DNA of 6,002 nt from an uncultured Bacteroidota bacterium (GTDB lineage Bacteria > Bacteroidota > Bacteroidia > Chitinophagales > Chitinophagaceae): assembly GCA_903879995.1 (NCBI GenBank), contig CAIRNW010000324.1:1-6002 (forward strand). Direction: 5' to 3'. Position numbers and translations under genes: made by a program. This document shows, piece by piece, positions 5,002-6,002 of the stretch. Below the pieces are notes generated by a model. It had not been told where the DNA came from. It did no database searches and was given only the letters and a program-made list of their open reading frames with translations. Within the stretch, counting starts at the first letter, position 1. Each line of letters begins with the position of its first letter.

Positions 5002-6002
5002 ATGCGTACACTCCTACTGGCCTTTTTGGCCCTTCCAATCTCCCTGTTTGCCCAGGATAATTCCAAGTCCTTGTCTGTCAAGGGAAGTTTTAAAAACGTA
5101 AAACCACAGCCTGAGTGGGTCTATCTCTACCACCGGGTTAACGGAACCTCTGTGAAAGATAGCTGTAAGGTTGTAGACAACACGTACTCCTTTTCTTTCA
5201 AAATGGCAGAGCCTGAATTGATCGCATTTCGAGTAAAGTATGCTGATGCTGGTACGGCCAAGCAGTTCACACCACTTGCAGGGGGATCCAATAGTAATCA
5301 ATCCCGAGACGCCTTTAATGTTTACACGGGGGCCGGAAAACTTCGTATCAGTGCAACAGATTCCTTTAGCAACGTAACTATAAAAGGTTCAAAAGAACAT
5401 GACGCTTACTTATCGCTACAGGCTTTACGAAAGCCCTATGACGATAAGATGAAAGTGTTATACCAGGATTATGCAAAAGCGAATGCAAAAAAGGATACCG
5501 AAGCGAGAGATCGAGTGGAAGCTCAAATTGATGAACTAGAGTCTGATTTGAAAGAAAATGTATTGGCTGGATTTATTCAAAAAAATCCTGGCTCGCCTAT
5601 TGCTTTTTATGCATTACAACAATACGCGGGTTGGGATATCAATCCAGACAAGGTAGAGCCGCTATATAATGCATTGCCTGCTGCCGTGCAGGATTATCCT
5701 GCTGCAAAAAGTTTTAAAGAGCAATTGGAAACTGCAAAGTTGACTGGTATTGGTCGTATGGCTCCGGAATTCACCCAGAACGATACCTTGGATCAGCCCG
5801 TACAACTTTCCTCTTTTAAAGGACGTTATCTGCTGATTGACTTTTGGGCTAGCTGGTGTGGTCCGTGCCGTCAGGAAAATCCTAATGTGGTGAAAGTATT
5901 CAACCAATACAAAGACAAGAATTTTCACATACTGGGTATATCCCTGGATCGTGCGGGTCAAAAGGATAAATGGATGAAAGCAATCCATGATGATAATCTG
6001 AC
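5002..6002 (+). CDS. Secreted TlpA/ResA-like thioredoxin-fold protein with DUF4369-like N-terminus, 3'-truncated
   Basis: This is probably a periplasmic thiol-disulfide oxidoreductase that reduces or rearranges disulfides in envelope proteins; the true substrate cannot be told. The frame is open from the ATG at 5002 to the right edge, with 333 residues visible. Residues 1-17 form a signal peptide (LLLAFLALPISLFA, cleavage before QDN) with no lipobox Cys, so the mature protein is likely soluble. Residues about 23-130 form a beta-rich region of the DUF4369 type common in Bacteroidota TlpA-like proteins. A helical linker (about 133-245) follows, with a charged stretch at about 150-187. The redoxin domain starts near 250: MAPEF (253-257), then LLIDFWASWCGPC (277-289) with redox Cys286 and Cys289, then ILGISLD (310-316). 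About 50 more residues are expected past the edge. It has one further Cys at 56. It diverges from rny and has no clear functional link to it. Confidence 0.93.
   Translation, partial: MRTLLLAFLALPISLFAQDNSKSLSVKGSFKNVKPQPEWVYLYHRVNGTSVKDSCKVVDNTYSFSFKMAEPELIAFRVKYADAGTAKQFTPLAGGSNSNQSRDAFNVYTGAGKLRISATDSFSNVTIKGSKEHDAYLSLQALRKPYDDKMKVLYQDYAKANAKKDTEARDRVEAQIDELESDLKENVLAGFIQKNPGSPIAFYALQQYAGWDINPDKVEPLYNALPAAVQDYPAAKSFKEQLETAKLTGIGRMAPEFTQNDTLDQPVQLSSFKGRYLLIDFWASWCGPCRQENPNVVKVFNQYKDKNFHILGISLDRAGQKDKWMKAIHDDNL

Noticed and set aside
5662..5988. Minus-strand open frame of 108 codons opposite the thioredoxin-like gene
   Set aside because: The plus strand encodes a clear signal peptide and the WCGPC redox motif; the opposite frame has no support.
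1..6002. Search by eye for CRISPR repeats, insertion sequences, attachment sites, tRNA or rRNA genes
   Set aside because: None was seen. The window is nearly fully coding, and its longest gap is 102 bp (2822-2923), which is explained by a terminator and a probable promoter.

Overview
The window reads as an ordinary chromosomal housekeeping segment of a Bacteroidota bacterium, most likely from the Chitinophagaceae or a close relative. The grounds are the protein sequences, the lack of Shine-Dalgarno motifs before the starts, two perfect copies of the Bacteroidota -7 promoter box (TAnnTTTG, here TACCTTTG), and a secreted thioredoxin-fold protein with a DUF4369-like N-terminal part. The family placement is inference from sequence feel; no search was run. 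No mobile element, CRISPR array, tRNA or rRNA was seen.

Layout. Bases 1-1239 (+) hold purA, cut at its 5' end, for adenylosuccinate synthetase of AMP synthesis. After a 70-bp AT-rich gap comes a small, highly acidic protein of unknown function (1310-1633, +). It meets a convergent minus-strand gene so tightly that the two stop codons share the palindrome TTAA. The minus-strand block, read from right to left, is rny (RNase Y, 3337-4902), rplS (ribosomal protein L19, 2924-3295), tatA (Tat translocase, 2612-2821) and a secreted GH23 lytic transglycosylase (1630-2598). A strong intrinsic terminator after rplS separates rny/rplS from the tatA-transglycosylase pair. rplS appears to have its own promoter overlapping the 3' end of rny. 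Divergent from rny, across 99 bp, a secreted TlpA/ResA-like thioredoxin protein (5002 onward, +) runs off the right edge.

How the genes relate. They serve core but separate functions: purine synthesis, mRNA turnover, ribosome assembly, protein export and peptidoglycan remodelling, and envelope thiol chemistry. tatA and the transglycosylase look like a two-gene transcription unit with an envelope theme. No new multi-gene system is evident. The least explained item is the acidic protein downstream of purA: it has a basic N-terminus, about 38% Asp+Glu overall, and an acidic C-terminus ending in Phe that recalls the SSB tail. Its reading frame also contains two A_AAA_AAA slippery heptamers.
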